A stretch of 64,000 nt of DNA from Acinetobacter sp. P8-3-8 (lineage in GTDB: Bacteria > Pseudomonadota > Gammaproteobacteria > Pseudomonadales > Moraxellaceae): contig NZ_AFIE01000009.1 in the NCBI RefSeq assembly GCF_000214135.1, forward strand, positions 1-64,000, written 5' to 3'. The notes under the pieces are model-generated. The model searched no databases. It saw only the letters and a program-made list of their open reading frames with translations, and was not told the DNA's origin. Both the position numbers and the translations under genes were made by a program. How positions within the stretch are numbered: position 1 is the first letter of the stretch; every line of letters starts with the position of its first letter. This document shows, in pieces, positions 1 to 7,253 of the stretch.

Positions 1-2
1 AT

Positions 3-383
3 GATTTTAAGCGCTTCAATCAGTTGCATAGTTATACCAATGGCGATGAAGTCTTATCACAGTTGGGGGAAATTTTAAGTGAAACCATTGCGCATACGGA
101 AGCGAAGATTTTCAGGCTCAATTCAGCAAGTTTTGTTGTTGTCATTACAGATTTAACTGATTGGGCAGTCATCACACTTGCAGAAAGGTTAAAATTTACG
201 ATTGCAGATCAGCAAATTATATTTGGCAAAGCCGATGAGTTTTTAACAGCATCTATAGGAATTTATCATTTAAATCAATCGGATAATGTTATTGGTTTAG
301 ATGTTGTACAAAGACTTGATGAGGCTGTACGACGTGCGAAAGTGCAGGGGAAAAATGAATTGTATGTGCTAAAAGATCAATAA
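3..383 (+). CDS. GGDEF-domain protein, C-terminal part (5' end outside window)
   Basis: The reading frame is open from the first bases of the window and ends at 383, so the true start lies upstream. It begins DFKRFNQ and continues into TNGDEVLSQLG, which matches the substrate-binding helix of diguanylate cyclase domains (DxFKxxN...GD.vL). The end, RLDEAVRRAKVQGKNEL, matches the usual 'A...AK..GRN' GGDEF terminus. At the place of the catalytic GGDEF loop the protein reads RLNSASFVVVI, so both glycines and both acidic catalytic residues are absent. I infer that this domain does not synthesise c-di-GMP and may be a regulatory or binding relic. Any N-terminal sensory domain cannot be seen. Confidence 0.75.
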   Translation, partial: DFKRFNQLHSYTNGDEVLSQLGEILSETIAHTEAKIFRLNSASFVVVITDLTDWAVITLAERLKFTIADQQIIFGKADEFLTASIGIYHLNQSDNVIGLDVVQRLDEAVRRAKVQGKNELYVLKDQ

Positions 384-418
384 TTTGAGCATTCGTATTG
401 TAAGACTGTATTTTGATT

Positions 419-487
419 AGTTTTTAGTTTTTAGTTTTTAGTTTTTAGTTTTTAGTTTTTAGTTTTTAGTTTTTAGTTTTTAGTTTT
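419..487. repeat. Tandem repeat of AGTTTTT (about 9.5 copies)
   Basis: Nine perfect consecutive 7-bp units AGTTTTT run from 419 to 481, followed by a 6-bp imperfect unit. The tract is intergenic. It lies 36 bp after the GGDEF gene and before the terminator of the minus-strand gene at 585-767. Such short tandem repeats can change copy number by slippage. No promoter function is evident here. Confidence 0.95.
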
Positions 488-541
488 AGCAATAGTTTTT
501 TAAATAAGATAGAAAAATAAAAGAGGAAAAATAAAAGGGTT

Positions 542-571
542 GAAGAAAAACCCACATAAAGTGAGTTCTTC
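542..571 (-). terminator. Probable terminator of the small gene at 585-767
   Basis: On the minus strand CTCAC pairs with GTGGG around the loop TTTAT and is followed by TTTTT. Flanking GAAGAA and TTCTTC extend the stem. It lies 14 bp beyond the stop of the minus-strand gene. Confidence 0.6.
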
Positions 572-584
572 GTTTAGGACTTAA

Positions 585-767
585 TTATTGAGTTGGAGAT
601 TCTTTTTGATCTGATTTTTTTTCATCAGGAGTCTCTACTTTCGGTGCATTTTCAGGCGCTGGTTGAGGTTTTTGATCGTTGCCACGAGGATGTTGAGTCG
701 TTTCATTTGCTTTAATAGAGAATTTATTGAATGAACTTTTTCGTGGACTATTTGTATTAACTAACAT
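585..767 (-). CDS. Small hypothetical protein, proline/lysine-rich (60 aa)
   Basis: A short minus-strand gene encodes a hydrophilic protein that starts MLVNTNSPRKSSFNKF. Its C-terminal half is rich in P, E, K and Q (QPAPENAPKVETPDEKK). The start at 767 is chosen because GAGA lies about 8 nt upstream. The ATG at 779 has no ribosome-binding site. No domain, signal peptide or membrane segment is visible, and the protein looks disordered. A terminator-like hairpin follows at 542-571, which supports a real transcription unit. I do not recognise a function. Confidence 0.5.
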   Translation of the reverse strand: MLVNTNSPRKSSFNKFSIKANETTQHPRGNDQKPQPAPENAPKVETPDEKKSDQKESPTQ

Positions 768-779
768 AATTATTCTCAA

Positions 780-1218
780 ATTTTACTGCCGAAGATTCGA
801 CCTCACAACCATGACATGTTCTGTGACTTACAATGAGACTGATTAGAGATGTTTTTGTAGAGATATGTAGGAATAAAATTTATATATCTTATTTATATTT
901 CAAAGATTTTTTATGATTTCAGCCATGCTTTTGATTTGTCTAGCGATGTGGGAAGTCAACATAATTAAATTATATTTCATGGATACCGTACAGATACATT
1001 ACTTTTTATTATCATAGCGAATGTAATATCAATATCTTGAATTGATCTATTCAGTTGTAACGGCCATAACGACAGTGCTTAAGTGATGCTATCGCTTTGG
1101 AATTAATGGGTGTGAATTATAATGACTCATAGTAGAATGTTCTCACTCATCAAATATACCAATTTATCTAGAATTTATTTTTATTGAATGCTAGAAATTC
1201 GTACAAATCGAGGCGGAT
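780..1218. other. Intergenic region, 439 bp, AT-rich
   Basis: This region separates the divergent small gene (585-767) and ispA. It must hold their promoters, but I see no hexamer pair good enough to call, and no RNA gene, inverted repeat or open frame that I can support. Confidence 0.4.
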
Positions 1219-2130
1219 GTGACTTCTATTCCAAATGTAAACGCAGATATTTTAAAACGTGCCCAACAGCAAATTCAGCAAGATTTACAAAGAGCTTTGG
1301 ATGCATTTTCATTACCAGAACCTTTGAAATCTGCTGTGCATCATACGGTAATGCTCGGTGGTAAACGTGTTCGACCTGCTTTATGTTATGCCACTTCACA
1401 TTTAAAACCAGATAATCCAAATTTTGCAGCAGTACGCCGTGCTGCCGTTGCCGTAGAGTTTATTCATTGTTATTCATTGGCTCATGATGACTTGCCTTGT
1501 ATGGACAATGATTTATTACGTCGTGGACAACCTACATGTCATGTCGCTTACGGTGAAGATACGGCATTGCTTGCGGGTGATATTCTACAATCTATGGCTT
1601 TTGAAGTTTTAGGTAGTCGTTTATTTGATCAAGGACAATCTGTAGATCAAGGCATTGTTTTAAAACAAATGCAGATTTTGGCAACAGCAAGTTCAAAAAT
1701 GGTATGTGGTCAGGTTTTAGATTTGCAAGCAGAAGGGAAACACGTAGATCAAGCGCATTTGGAAAATATCCACCGCAATAAAACTGGTGCACTTATTCAA
1801 GCGGCAATCATGTTGGCAGCAGTAACGATTTTTGCAGGAACTGATCAAGCGATTCCTCAGTTACGCCAATATGGGCAAGCGATTGGTTTAGCATTCCAAG
1901 TCCAAGATGATATTTTGGATGTCATTTCAGATACTGAATCATTAGGAAAAACTGCGGGTAAAGATGAGCAAGTGGATAAGTCTACTTATCCTGCCTTGAT
2001 GGGGTTGGAGCAAGCGAAGCTCTATGCTCAGGAATTACATGATCAAGCTTTCAAAGCTTTAGAATATTTTGGTGGTCATGCTCAGGAATTAGATCAGATT
2101 TCGAGATTCTTATTGGCACGACAAAGTTGA
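1219..2130 (+). CDS. ispA: (2E,6E)-farnesyl diphosphate synthase (303 aa)
   Basis: This enzyme condenses isopentenyl diphosphate with DMAPP and GPP to make farnesyl diphosphate, the precursor of ubiquinone side chains and undecaprenyl phosphate. Both aspartate-rich motifs are present: DDLPCMDND at about residues 90-98 and DDILD at 230-234. GGKRVRP near residue 48 binds IPP. The insertion within the first motif (DDxxxxD) is typical of bacterial short-chain FPP synthases, and about 300 residues is the normal length. The start is GTG at 1219 behind AGGCGG. Unlike in many proteobacteria, no xseB or dxs flanks it; it stands alone and ends in a shared bidirectional terminator. Confidence 0.93.
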   Translation: MTSIPNVNADILKRAQQQIQQDLQRALDAFSLPEPLKSAVHHTVMLGGKRVRPALCYATSHLKPDNPNFAAVRRAAVAVEFIHCYSLAHDDLPCMDNDLLRRGQPTCHVAYGEDTALLAGDILQSMAFEVLGSRLFDQGQSVDQGIVLKQMQILATASSKMVCGQVLDLQAEGKHVDQAHLENIHRNKTGALIQAAIMLAAVTIFAGTDQAIPQLRQYGQAIGLAFQVQDDILDVISDTESLGKTAGKDEQVDKSTYPALMGLEQAKLYAQELHDQAFKALEYFGGHAQELDQISRFLLARQS

Positions 2131-2257
2131 TTTGAGGCTATTGATCATTTATTCATGTTTTGAGGAATATGTGTCGAATGCGCAATTTTAGTTATCAATT
2201 CATTGATAATATGAATAAAATTTCTGTAGATATTCACATCACAAAAGAATTTAAGCC

Positions 2258-2292
2258 AAAAAATAGGCAACCTTAGCGTTGCCTATTTTTTT
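2258..2292. terminator. Bidirectional terminator between ispA and qmcA
   Basis: A stem of AAAAATAGGCAAC pairs with GTTGCCTATTTTT around CTTAGC. A T-run is present on both strands. It ends the convergent genes ispA (+) and the SPFH gene (-). Confidence 0.93.
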
Positions 2293-2309
2293 GATAATCA
2301 ATAACAACT

Positions 2310-3164
2310 TTAGTTATTTCTACCCATCACACCACGAATCGTATTCATGATGTCTGCTGGAAGAACCACAGTTTTCGCATTATTCGATTTAGACATGTCT
2401 TGCATGGCTTTAACATATTGTTCGCCAAGCAAGTACGCAACAGGAATCTCTTTATCACCAACAGCGCTGGTCACCATTTCGATGGCTTTTTGTGATGCTT
2501 CTGCAAGAACAACTTGCGCTTCTGCATCACGACGTGAAGCTTCTAAACGACCATCTGCTTCTAAAATAGCCGCTTGTTTTTCACCATCCGCTCGAGTAAC
2601 GGTTGCTCGGCGTTGACGTTCAGCAGCAGCCTGAGCTTCCATTGCTGCCTGCATCGTATTAGACGGCTGAATATCTTGAATTTCAACAGTTTTAAGCGTA
2701 ATTCCCCAATCAGAAATATCATCGGAAATTGCAGCTTTTAACTTTGCTTTAATATGATCACGAGAAGACAAAGCATCATCTAAATCCATTTCACCAACGA
2801 TCGAACGTAGTGAAGTTTGAACAAGATTTTGAATCGCCCACGTATAGTTTTCAATCCCATAAACCGCTTTTTCAGGGGTCGTTAAATTGATGTAGGCAAC
2901 AGCATTGATGACCAATACTGCATTATCACGGGTAATCACTTCTTGTGATGGAATATCCAGTACGATGTCTTTGGTTGTGACTTTATATGCAACTTCGTCT
3001 ACATAAGGAATAACAAAGTTTAGCCCTGGATTGAGTGTGGTATGGTATTTACCTAAACGTTGTACAATCCATTTATATCCTTGCGGAACAATTCGAACAC
3101 CTTTAAAGATGGTGATCGCAACAAATGCAAAAATTGCTAAAACAATAATAGAACCAAATCCCAT
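2310..3164 (-). CDS. qmcA: SPFH/band 7 membrane protein, QmcA-like (284 aa)
   Basis: This is a stomatin/prohibitin-type scaffold protein of the inner membrane. There is one N-terminal hydrophobic anchor (about residues 4-22). The SPFH domain follows, with VPQGYKWIVQRLGKYHTTLNPGLN near residue 27 onward and the typical 'DIPSQEVITRDNA' strand. Then comes a long alanine/glutamate/arginine-rich coiled region (AQAAAERQRRATVTRADGEKQAAILEADG). It lies 20 bp downstream of the NfeD-like gene in the same direction, the usual ybbK-ybbJ partnership of membrane quality-control proteins. Length and architecture match E. coli QmcA. HflK and HflC are less likely because there is no hflX/hflK partner. Confidence 0.85.
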   Translation of the reverse strand: MGFGSIIVLAIFAFVAITIFKGVRIVPQGYKWIVQRLGKYHTTLNPGLNFVIPYVDEVAYKVTTKDIVLDIPSQEVITRDNAVLVINAVAYINLTTPEKAVYGIENYTWAIQNLVQTSLRSIVGEMDLDDALSSRDHIKAKLKAAISDDISDWGITLKTVEIQDIQPSNTMQAAMEAQAAAERQRRATVTRADGEKQAAILEADGRLEASRRDAEAQVVLAEASQKAIEMVTSAVGDKEIPVAYLLGEQYVKAMQDMSKSNNAKTVVLPADIMNTIRGVMGRNN

Positions 3165-3184
3165 TTATTTTTCCTCTTTGTTAT

Positions 3185-3652
3185 TTATGAAGATATTGAT
3201 GAATAAGGCTGCACCACCAGATCATTGCCCAAAATATCAGTGACTTTTACTCTGTCACCCACTTGAACTGGGGATAATGTACGGCAGTTCCATTCATCGG
3301 AACCCAAAACAGGCATGGGGAAACGGACACGGATCTGATCATGTGCCAGTCCAATTTGGATGACCATACCAGTTTGTCCGATCGTTGCCTCACGGGGCAT
3401 ACCTGCTTTGGTTTTATCAATAGACAATGGTTTGATAAATTTAAACCAAGCGACAGTACAAATGATCGAAAGAATGATCCAACTGATGATTTGCACGGTA
3501 AAACTCATGCTTGGAAAAAGCCACAATAAAAGACTAACGACAACAGCGGCTATGCCAAACCATAACGCAGCAAATGCAGGTAAAATTAATTCAGATAAGA
3601 TCAGCAAAATGCCTAAGACAAACCAATGCCACGGTTCAAAAATAAAGTTCAT
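3185..3652 (-). CDS. NfeD-like membrane protein, YbbJ type (155 aa)
   Basis: This short NfeD-family protein has several hydrophobic segments in its first 80 residues (WFVLGILLILSELILPAFAALWFGIAAVV and following). A C-terminal soluble OB-fold region follows, including GQTGMVIQIG...IRVRFPMPVLGSDEWNCRT and VQVGDRVKVTDILGNDLVV. NfeD proteins accompany SPFH proteins and are thought to modulate their assembly. Here the gene is directly upstream of qmcA with 20 bp between them, so the two are probably one operon. It lacks the protease domain of long NfeD proteins. Confidence 0.8.
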   Translation of the reverse strand: MNFIFEPWHWFVLGILLILSELILPAFAALWFGIAAVVVSLLLWLFPSMSFTVQIISWIILSIICTVAWFKFIKPLSIDKTKAGMPREATIGQTGMVIQIGLAHDQIRVRFPMPVLGSDEWNCRTLSPVQVGDRVKVTDILGNDLVVQPYSSISS

Positions 3653-3674
3653 ACATCTACTCTAGTGATTATTC

Positions 3675-3706
3675 ATTGATATAGATGACGCATCATCTAT
3701 ATCAAT
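3675..3706. repeat. Perfect 14-bp hairpin between the nfeD promoter side and the patatin gene end region
   Basis: ATTGATATAGATGA at 3675-3688 and its exact complement at 3693-3706 enclose the loop CGCA. No T-run follows on either strand, so it is a weak terminator candidate. It lies 22 bp upstream of the nfeD start and 58 bp upstream of the patatin-gene stop, so it could equally act as an operator or an mRNA 5' hairpin for nfeD-qmcA. Confidence 0.6.
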
Positions 3707-3764
3707 GTAGCAGATCATTTGAATACTGCATATAAAAACTTGATTATTCTTGTTTTAGCCTTGT

Positions 3765-4682
3765 TTAGAATTTAGCATGAGGTGCGGGTTTCAACGCAGC
3801 AGGGGATTTTTTAAAGTTATTAATCGCTGCTTGAATTGAAGTAATTTTCAATTGTGCAGCTTTTTCACCTTCTAAAATGGCTTGATTGCTAGATTTCAAA
3901 TCCAAAGTACCTAAATGACCAACTTTGGGTTGAATCACCACATTCGCCTGACTCAATTCCTGATTGATACTTTGTTGTCCCATGATGTTAATGGTTTGAT
4001 CTAATAATCCCCACATATTCATCGGTTGGCTGCCCGTTGGACATGCGGAAATATCTACAGCAATCACGATATCTGCACCCATGTCACGGGCTGTTTGTAC
4101 AGGAATCGGACTGACTAAACCGCCATCTACATATTTGGTTTTGCCAATGGTTGCAGGTACAAATACATTGGGAATACTGCAAGATGCACGAACGGCTTGA
4201 CCTGCATTACCTTTAATAAATTCAGCTTTTTGACCATTATCCAAGCGAGTTGCAACAGCAGCAAAGCGAACAGGGAATTGTTCGATTGGTTTATTGGCAA
4301 CATTGCGATTGATATAGTCTTGTAGTTTTTGACCTAAAACAATGCCTTGGCTGTTTAAGGTTAAATCACGCAGATCAGATTCTTTTAGCTGTTGAGCAAT
4401 CTGTTGCATTTGATAAGGTGACTTTCCGCTTGCATAGATACTGCCAACAAAACTACCCGCACTGGTTCCTGTGACAATTTTAGGTTTAATGCCGTGAGAT
4501 TCTAAAACTTTCAGCACACCAATATGAGCAAAGCCTTTCGCACCGCCACCACCGAGTGCAATTGCAATCACAGGTTCGCGAGCCTTTATCGACGTGGTTT
4601 GAGTTGGAGTTTTAGTGGCCTTATCACAACCAACTAGGGCTAGACCCATTAAGCCTATAAAACCAAGTTGTTTAAAACGCAT
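3765..4682 (-). CDS. Patatin-like phospholipase lipoprotein, RssA-type (305 aa)
   Basis: This is a predicted serine acyl hydrolase. The N-terminus is a lipoprotein signal with lipobox LVGC (Cys19). The patatin domain follows. The oxyanion loop is GGGGAKG (residues 44-50), the nucleophile elbow is GTSAG (72-76, Ser74), and the catalytic aspartate is in DGG near residue 187 (KYVDGGLVSPIPV). These make up the Ser-Asp dyad of the family. The C-terminal part after residue 250 is a simple helical region. It should be anchored to a membrane facing the periplasm. The substrate is unknown; phospholipids are the likely class. The gene is monocistronic or weakly linked to the acyltransferase 61 bp upstream. 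Confidence 0.85.
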   Translation of the reverse strand: MRFKQLGFIGLMGLALVGCDKATKTPTQTTSIKAREPVIAIALGGGGAKGFAHIGVLKVLESHGIKPKIVTGTSAGSFVGSIYASGKSPYQMQQIAQQLKESDLRDLTLNSQGIVLGQKLQDYINRNVANKPIEQFPVRFAAVATRLDNGQKAEFIKGNAGQAVRASCSIPNVFVPATIGKTKYVDGGLVSPIPVQTARDMGADIVIAVDISACPTGSQPMNMWGLLDQTINIMGQQSINQELSQANVVIQPKVGHLGTLDLKSSNQAILEGEKAAQLKITSIQAAINNFKKSPAALKPAPHAKF

Positions 4683-4743
4683 ACGGTATTACTTTTGATC
4701 AGATAAAATATGCGCACATCTGAACAGATTGCATGATTTTTTT

Positions 4744-5370
4744 CTAGCCATTTTTCAAAAGTTTTTGTAAAGGTTTAGATAACCAACTTGGCTTTTTAGG
4801 TGAAAAGTTGCCTTTAAAACGATTCAAAATATCCTCTAAGTCTTGGTCATAATTACCCGTAGCTTGTAAAGTGCCTAGACAGTGAATGGTTTTATGATCG
4901 TAGTCGAAAGAAAAAATAGCGATTGGAATATTGGCGCCCATTGCAATATGGTAAAAACCACTTTTAATTTTCTCTGCTTTTTTTCGTGTACCTTCAGGTG
5001 CGATTGCGATCCAAATTTTTTCTTGTTGATTGATAATGTCGACAATCTCTTGCGTTAAGCCATGCGCAGAATCACGATTGACAGGAATCACGCCCATCCA
5101 TTCAAAAAGCCCTTTTAACGGTGTTTTGAATAAACTGTCTTTACCAAAAATGGTAATTTTTAAGCCGATGCCTAACATGGCCAGAAAAGCATACAATCCA
5201 TCAAAATTTGACGTATGTGGTGCAATAAATACAACAGCTTTAGGTAAATTCGGAAATTCACCCACAAATTTCCATCCTTGAGCTAAGTAAAGGTTTTTAA
5301 AAAGATTTCGACTGGTTTGACTTCCACGCTGTGGAACTTGCTCAGGGAGCACTGGAAATTTTTGTGACAT
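4744..5370 (-). CDS. Lysophospholipid acyltransferase-family protein (208 aa)
   Basis: This is a PlsC/AGPAT-type acyltransferase. The HX4D catalytic motif is HTSNFD at about residues 52-57, and the glycerol-phosphate-binding motif is PEGTRKKAEKIKSGFYHIA around residue 125. The protein is short and without clear multiple membrane spans, so it resembles the YihG-unlike small acyltransferases often found in Acinetobacter. It lies upstream of the patatin gene on the same strand, which places an acyl-adding and an acyl-removing enzyme side by side. The exact acceptor lipid cannot be read from the sequence. Confidence 0.78.
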   Translation of the reverse strand: MSQKFPVLPEQVPQRGSQTSRNLFKNLYLAQGWKFVGEFPNLPKAVVFIAPHTSNFDGLYAFLAMLGIGLKITIFGKDSLFKTPLKGLFEWMGVIPVNRDSAHGLTQEIVDIINQQEKIWIAIAPEGTRKKAEKIKSGFYHIAMGANIPIAIFSFDYDHKTIHCLGTLQATGNYDQDLEDILNRFKGNFSPKKPSWLSKPLQKLLKNG

Positions 5371-5512
5371 ATTTTTAGAATGACTACTTTTAGTGGTATT
5401 TAATGATCAGTTTTTGTTTTTGCCAATGTTCAGATGATTTGCAAAATATGAATATTACAAAGAATAGCAACTAAAGCAAACAATTAAAGCAATATAATTG
5501 CCTAGCCCTCAT

Positions 5513-6823
5513 ATGGATTTTGGACAAAACCGAATGCCTAAAATGTATCTGTTATTATTTTCATTGTATTGGGCGCAAGGTTTACCTGTTGGCTTTATGA
5601 CACATGCCTTACCTGTGATTTTACGTTCACAAGGGGTTTCTTTGGCACATATTGGTGGCTTTGGTTTATTGATGGCACCTTGGGCGATGAAAGTACTTTG
5701 GGCGCCTTTTGTGGATAAATTTGGACATTCACATTGGGGGCACTATCGAAGTTGGATTTTACCTACCCAGTTTTTGACGATTTTCATCCTGATTATTTTG
5801 TCTTTTTTACCGATTCAGTCATTGAATCAGCCTATTTATTTACTGTGTTTTTTCATCGCTTTATTGTGCATGAATAGTGTTGGTGCGACCCAAGATATTG
5901 CTACAGACGGTTTAGCGGTAACCATCCTCAAAGCAGATCAACAACATCTTGGAAATATGTTTCAAGTGATTGGTTCACGTTTGGGTTTTATTGTCGGTGG
6001 TGGTGCAATTTTATGGGCAATGGATTGGTTAGATTGGCAAAATACCTTTTTGATTTTGGCTGCAATTGTGGCTTTAAATACTATTCCTATTTGGCGTTAT
6101 AAAGAATCGACATATCAAAATAGGGAAATAGGTCAAGATAAAGAAAAAGGTGTAAAGGATACAGTAATTGATCACACACAAAGTATTGCTCAGACTGAGT
6201 TAAGCATTGTCGAAAAATTTAAGTCTTACTTAAATTATTTTTTTGAAAATAAACAAATGCGTACATGGTTTTGGGTTTTGTGTAGCATTAAAATTACTGA
6301 TGGTTTAACTGGCCCAATCACTAAACCATTATTGGTTGATTTAGGTTTAACGCTTTCTCAGATTGGTGTTTATATCACCATGTTAGGAGCGGTTGCTGCG
6401 TTGTGTGGCGCAGGTTTAGCAGGGTTTTTACTTAAAATAATAAAGCGCAATCGGGCATTATTACTATTCGCTATTTTGAAATTGATCAGTTTGGCAGGTT
6501 TTGTTTGGTTAGCAGCGATGCATGAGCAAAGCTTGCAGGTTCCAGCTACGTTGATCTATTTAATCAATGCCTTAGAAGATATGACCGCAGCAATGTTGTT
6601 GGTGATTATTTTAACTTTAGTGATGCAATACAGTCGTAGCAAACATGCTGGAACAGATTTCACTTTTCAAGTCTCCATCATGGCATGTGTGAGTGGCGTT
6701 TTGTATACCATCAGTGGTGTTATTGGTGATTATTTAGGTTATTTAAACTTTCTCTGTTACATTGTAATTATAGGTGTAATTTGTTTGATTCCTATTTACC
6801 GTTGGATGATTAATTTTAAATGA
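5513..6823 (+). CDS. MFS transporter, AmpG/RhtX-like (about 436 aa)
   Basis: This polytopic protein has twelve predicted hydrophobic segments split by a hydrophilic central loop at about residues 200-245. The N-terminal SLYWAQGLPVGFMTHALPVILRSQGVSLAHIG and the APWAMKVLWAPFVDKFG loop are typical of the AmpG/RhtX/FptX branch, which imports muropeptides or siderophores. No siderophore biosynthesis or receptor genes are near, so the substrate is open. The start is uncertain. ATG 5513 is used, TTG 5498 lies in frame upstream, and ATG 5534 (MPKMYLLL) is also possible; none has a strong ribosome-binding site. Confidence 0.75.
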   Translation: MDFGQNRMPKMYLLLFSLYWAQGLPVGFMTHALPVILRSQGVSLAHIGGFGLLMAPWAMKVLWAPFVDKFGHSHWGHYRSWILPTQFLTIFILIILSFLPIQSLNQPIYLLCFFIALLCMNSVGATQDIATDGLAVTILKADQQHLGNMFQVIGSRLGFIVGGGAILWAMDWLDWQNTFLILAAIVALNTIPIWRYKESTYQNREIGQDKEKGVKDTVIDHTQSIAQTELSIVEKFKSYLNYFFENKQMRTWFWVLCSIKITDGLTGPITKPLLVDLGLTLSQIGVYITMLGAVAALCGAGLAGFLLKIIKRNRALLLFAILKLISLAGFVWLAAMHEQSLQVPATLIYLINALEDMTAAMLLVIILTLVMQYSRSKHAGTDFTFQVSIMACVSGVLYTISGVIGDYLGYLNFLCYIVIIGVICLIPIYRWMINFK

Positions 6824-7169
6824 TAATTATAATCAATATATTATGTAATTAAACTCAATCAATATGTTTTGTAAAAGATTTATTATATGTATGAACTTGA
6901 ATTTAATCTGAGTAAAGTTTTGATGCATAGTTTAAAATTTATTTGATTTATATCGGTTTTTTAAGGTATAAAGCACTTTTCTTATTGATTATTATGATTT
7001 TTTACTAACCGTAGATCGTTAAATCACTGGAAATAATAAAAGAATTTTTAAGAACTTGATATATTTAAAAGATTAATTTTCTATATGCGAATATGAATGC
7101 TTTATATATTCGTATGATGAGAATTCTGACCATGTTTTTGGTGTTGGAATAATAGAATCAGGATAATAT
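6824..7169. other. AT-rich intergenic region upstream of the pmrC promoter
   Basis: About 350 bp of very AT-rich DNA lies between the MFS gene and the PmrA-type promoter. I see no open frame, no strong terminator and no RNA gene here. Confidence 0.4.
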
Positions 7170-7222
7170 TTTAAGTTTGAGAATTATATTTTAAGTTGAA
7201 TTTAAGTTTCATTTTTTAAATT
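7170..7222 (+). promoter_or_regulatory. PmrA box and minus-10 element of pmrCAB
   Basis: TTTAAG at 7190-7195 and TTTAAG at 7201-7206 are separated by 5 nt. This fits the enterobacterial PmrA box consensus YTTAAK-N5-YTTAAK exactly. A third TTTAAG lies at 7170-7175. Ten nucleotides after the second half-site comes TAAATT (7217-7222), a plausible minus-10. No good minus-35 is present, as expected for an activator-dependent promoter. The same layout stands before the PAP2 gene at 12181. Confidence 0.7.
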
Positions 7223-7253
7223 GAAACGGTCTTAGAGAGTTCCTGCCAAAGTG

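Noticed and set aside
419-487. CRISPR array
   Set aside because: The unit is 7 bp without spacers, a simple tandem repeat. No direct-repeat and spacer pattern exists anywhere in the window, and no cas genes are present.
6824-6850. A Fur-box-like sequence (GATAATTATAATC) after the MFS gene
   Set aside because: It lies at the stop codon of the gene, not upstream of any promoter, and AT-rich DNA produces such matches by chance.
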